NCBI RefSeq assembly: GCF_003730195.1
Contig: NZ_QWGG01000008.1
Span: forward strand, 20,969-84,968
Origin: Halosimplex salinum
GTDB lineage: Archaea > Halobacteriota > Halobacteria > Halobacteriales > Haloarculaceae
Reading direction: 5' to 3'
DNA length: 64,000 nt
How positions within the stretch are numbered: the stretch's first letter is position 1; every line of letters begins with the position of its first letter. This document shows, one piece after another, positions 61,422 to 64,000 of the stretch. A program made the position numbers and the translations under genes. The notes beneath the pieces were generated by a model, which saw only the letters and a list, made by a program, of their open reading frames with translations, was not told where the DNA came from and did no database searches.

Positions 61422-62938
61422 GCCGGCCGTCCGCTCCCGCCAGACGACGGTTCCTGCAGGCGCTGGCCGGAGCGGGGGCGAGTGGACTCGCCGGGTGTGT
61501 GCCGACGGACGGGACGGATCCGGACGACACGTCCAGCCCGTCCCCCCGCAGCCCGCCGTCCGGGTCCGCCGACGTGCGGGCCGAACTGACGGCCGCGCCG
61601 GGCGGGGTCCAGCCCGGCGCGGACGCGACGGCCGAGAACTGGCTGTACGACGGCGCGTTCCCCGGGCCAGAACTCCGCACGAGCGAGGGCGACGTGGTCG
61701 AGGTCGAACTGCGCAACGACCTCGCGGACGGAACGACGATCCACTGGCACGGCGTCCCCCTGGCCAACGAGATGGACGGCGTCCCGGACGTCACGCAGGA
61801 CCCGGTCGAGTCCGGCGGTTCGTTCACCTACCGGTTCCGGGCCGACCCCGCGGGAACGTTCTTCTTTCACAGCCACGTCGGACTCCAGCTGGACCGCGGG
61901 CTCCTCGCGCCGCTGATCGTCGAGGAGGACGACCCGCACGTGGAGTTCGACCGCGAGTACACCGTCGTCGTCGACGACTACCTCGACGGCGAGCCGCGCC
62001 CGCTCTCCGAACTCGAATCGGGGGGCGGACCGACGGGGGATGGCCGTGGCGGCTCCGACGGAGGCGGCGGTCGCGGAGGTGGCGGTCCCGGGGGCGGCGG
62101 CCGCGGCGGTCCCGGTAGGAGCGACGGTGGAAGCGACGGCCGCGCCGGCCCGATGGACGGCCCGCGACCGCCATACGCCGGACTCCTGATGGGGGGACGA
62201 CTGCCGGACGACCCCCGGTCGTATCCGGTCAGCGAGGGCGAACGCGTCCGGTTCCGGTTCGTCAACGCGAGCAGCGCGACGGCCTTCCGGGTGCGCGCCG
62301 GCGGTCACCCCCTGACCGTGAGCCACGCCGACGGCCGCCCGGTCGAGCCGGTGACCGTGGACTCGTTCGTCTTCGGCTCGGGCGAGCGCTACGACGCGAT
62401 CGTCGAGGCCGAGAATCCGGGCACGTGGGAGATCCGCGCGGACGCCGTCAACGGCGACGAACCTCCGGCGCGAGCCCGCATGACGTACGAGGGGTCCGAC
62501 GCGTCCGCGTCGCCGCGGGAACCTTCGGGCACCGGTCGGGAACTCGGGTACGGCGACCTGCAGGCGCTCTCGCCGCTGGAGGGAATCGACGGGAGCCCGG
62601 ACCGGACGTTCGACCTGACGCTGTCGGGGCGCCGTGGCGGAACGGAGTGGCTCATCGACGGGGAGGCGTATCCCGACGCCGACCCGCTCGACGTCCGCCA
62701 GGGAGACCACGTCAGGGTCAGGATGGTGAACCGTAGCCCCGTCCTGCACCCGATGCACCTCCACGGTCACTTCTTCCAGGTCGGGGACGCGGTCAAGGAC
62801 ACCGTCGTGGTCCCCGGGCACAGGAGCGAGGTCACGTTCGACTTCGTCGCCGACAACCCGGGCGACTGGCTGTTCCACTGCCACAACCTCTACCACCTTG
62901 AGTCCGGGATGGCCCGCGTCGTGCGATACGTCGAGTGA
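61418..62938 (+). CDS. Tat-exported multicopper oxidase lipoprotein
   Basis: 506 residues from GTG 61418. Signal ARRRFLQALAGAGASGLAGC with both a twin Arg and a lipobox (Cys27). Copper ligands: HWHG (109-112), HSH (151-153), HPMHLHGH (444-451) and HCHNLYHLESGM (487-498), the full type 1, 2 and 3 set. A Gly-rich linker lies at about 201-245. Likely oxidises Cu(I), Fe(II), Mn(II) or phenols outside the cell. GTGA-type overlap with DUF302 links it to the thiol genes. Confidence 0.92.
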   Translation: MSRPSAPARRRFLQALAGAGASGLAGCVPTDGTDPDDTSSPSPRSPPSGSADVRAELTAAPGGVQPGADATAENWLYDGAFPGPELRTSEGDVVEVELRNDLADGTTIHWHGVPLANEMDGVPDVTQDPVESGGSFTYRFRADPAGTFFFHSHVGLQLDRGLLAPLIVEEDDPHVEFDREYTVVVDDYLDGEPRPLSELESGGGPTGDGRGGSDGGGGRGGGGPGGGGRGGPGRSDGGSDGRAGPMDGPRPPYAGLLMGGRLPDDPRSYPVSEGERVRFRFVNASSATAFRVRAGGHPLTVSHADGRPVEPVTVDSFVFGSGERYDAIVEAENPGTWEIRADAVNGDEPPARARMTYEGSDASASPREPSGTGRELGYGDLQALSPLEGIDGSPDRTFDLTLSGRRGGTEWLIDGEAYPDADPLDVRQGDHVRVRMVNRSPVLHPMHLHGHFFQVGDAVKDTVVVPGHRSEVTFDFVADNPGDWLFHCHNLYHLESGMARVVRYVE

Positions 62939-63022
62939 CGAGCGAAGTCGTGAAACTGGACGGTCCCCGCGGATACCGAGCCCCGGCAGTAGACGGCCGC
63001 CGTCGCGGCTGGCCGGTTCCGG

Positions 63023-64000
63023 CTATCCGCTCCGCCGGTCGTCTTCCGGGGACGGCCACTCTCGCGCGTCGGACTCGACGAGCCCGAGCAGCCTTCGGCG
63101 ACGGTCGCTCAGGCCGTCCAGCGACTCCGCGAACGCCTCGTCCGAGACGGTCGGAACACCCGACTCGCGCAGCCGGGCTAGATCGGGGGGGTCTGGCGGG
63201 CGTTCGGCGGCGTCGACGAAGGCCCCGTGGAGCGTGTCGAGGTAGGTTTCGACGCTCGCACGGGCGGCCTGCACGACGACGGCGTCGGGCCGATGTCGCT
63301 CCGGAACGCCGAACCGGAGGAGCGTCAACGCCTCGTCGAGGGTCGCGATCCCGACTGTCGGCGCTCGTTCCGGGCGATCGCTGTAGAAGTAGTGGAGGAT
63401 CGGGTACGCCTTGTGGTTCGCCGTGAGCGCGTTGAGTTGACTGGTGAACTCGTTCAGCGGGAGTTCGAGCCCCTCGAACCCCTCGCCGTCCCATGCGCTT
63501 CGGACGACGGTCTCCCCGTTCGTTCCGAGGCCGGCCACGCCGCTGGCGAACGTTCGCTTCTGGGTGACCGCATCGAGGACCGAGAGCGCGTACGTGACGA
63601 CGAGCGTCACGAAGAGCAAGCCGCTGGCGGTCGTCAGGACGGTGACGACCTGCCAGACGCCCTGTCGGGGGACGAAGTCACCGTTTCCCAGGGTGAATAT
63701 TGTGTACCCGACGAAGTATACCAGGTCGGACAACGAGACGGGTCCCCGGTCGAGGGTGTCGACGAGGGCGGTCTCGGCGCTCGCGAACACCAGCGTCCAG
63801 CCGACCCACAGGAGAGCGATCCAGACGCCGAGACCGAGAGCGAACACCAGCGGCCCCGCGAGCGTGAGGGCCCGCGAGTTCCGACCCCACGTCCTCCGCA
63901 GGAGCCGCCAGGTCCCATCCATCAGGCGCGACGTCATCGGGCCCGCGCCGCCCTCTACCCAGAGCGTCGTCCACACGAGGTCCGCGATGGTGCCCAGGAG
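63023..64000 (-). CDS. Potassium-channel-like protein, 5' truncated at the window end
   Basis: The open frame continues to the window edge (upstream codons read LLGTIADLVW), so the true start is probably outside; a GTG at 63976 is a possible internal start. Two-helix pore with DLVYFVGYTIFTLGNGDFVP, whose TLGNGD is a variant of the K+ filter TxGYGD, followed by a second helix and a cytoplasmic C-terminus of about 180 residues. Likely an ion channel of haloarchaeal type. Convergent with the oxidase. Confidence 0.78.
   Translation of the reverse strand, partial: LLGTIADLVWTTLWVEGGAGPMTSRLMDGTWRLLRRTWGRNSRALTLAGPLVFALGLGVWIALLWVGWTLVFASAETALVDTLDRGPVSLSDLVYFVGYTIFTLGNGDFVPRQGVWQVVTVLTTASGLLFVTLVVTYALSVLDAVTQKRTFASGVAGLGTNGETVVRSAWDGEGFEGLELPLNEFTSQLNALTANHKAYPILHYFYSDRPERAPTVGIATLDEALTLLRFGVPERHRPDAVVVQAARASVETYLDTLHGAFVDAAERPPDPPDLARLRESGVPTVSDEAFAESLDGLSDRRRRLLGLVESDAREWPSPEDDRRSG

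Noticed and set aside
63690..63705. AATATTGTG inside the potassium-channel gene
   Set aside because: Lies in coding sequence and lacks the YAG start.
1..64000. CRISPR arrays, rRNA or tRNA genes
   Set aside because: No regularly spaced repeats or recognisable RNA genes were seen on reading both strands.

Overview
The window looks like chromosome or megaplasmid DNA of a haloarchaeon (class Halobacteria). It is GC-rich, its proteins are strongly acidic, and many genes start with short or no leaders downstream of TATA-like boxes. It also encodes lineage-typical families: HTH-10 (Bat-like) regulators, tandem UspA proteins, Tat-exported redox proteins, a CbiG/CbiH1/CbiH2 cobalamin cluster, and a ChlID-type chelatase. 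The genus cannot be fixed from the sequence. No rRNA, tRNA or CRISPR array was seen.

Layout. (1) 1-15465: cobalamin (B12) synthesis and cobalt uptake. The order is cbiF (cut by the window edge), cbiG, two cbiH, a [3Fe-4S] ferredoxin, a LAGLIDADG-like protein, cbiX fused to a [2Fe-2S] ferredoxin domain, and DUF3209. Then come a second [2Fe-2S] protein with cbtA and cbtB on the minus strand, a ChlID-type chelatase subunit divergent from cobN, cbiC, and a degenerate CbiX homologue. (2) 15529-21614: a site-2 protease, an MFS carrier, small membrane proteins, an aminotransferase and a two-domain winged-helix regulator. (3) 21611-23637, minus strand: an operon of a ferric-reductase-like membrane haem protein, a TSP3-repeat protein, ApbE and an acidic/His-rich anchored protein. 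(4) About 23.8-30.6 kb: an AT-richer accessory island with a UPF0175/PIN toxin-antitoxin pair, proteins of unknown function, a pRiA4b ORF-3 protein, a DDE transposase and a decayed regulator. (5) 30657-38824: sulfur and persulfide handling (TSUP permease, two rhodanese/metallo-beta-lactamase proteins, TusA, a DsrE-like protein, an MFS carrier and an HTH-10 regulator). (6) 39198-43514: HIT protein, three universal stress proteins and a VTT membrane protein. (7) 43668-47979: nosLDFY copper-maturation operon with no nosZ in the window. (8) 48105-54167: M20 peptidase, small membrane protein, large RND transporter and HTH-10 regulator. (9) 54251-57976: metal-responsive HTH, HMA chaperone, P-type ATPase with an unusual CPG motif, and an FmdE-like protein. 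(10) 58110-64000: HTH regulator, thioredoxin, Tat-exported DsbA-like protein, two Cys-pair membrane proteins, DUF302, multicopper oxidase and a K+-channel-like protein.

The most notable signal is a directional 10-base motif, YAGTATTGTG. It occurs five times, each time in front of a transcription unit and pointing toward it: the TSUP permease unit, a rhodanese/MBL gene, tusA-dsrE, the HTH gene at 58110, and the thioredoxin gene at 58615. This ties the sulfur-transfer locus to the thiol-redox/copper-oxidase locus 20 kb away and suggests one regulon, perhaps controlled by the HTH protein at 58110, whose own gene carries the motif.
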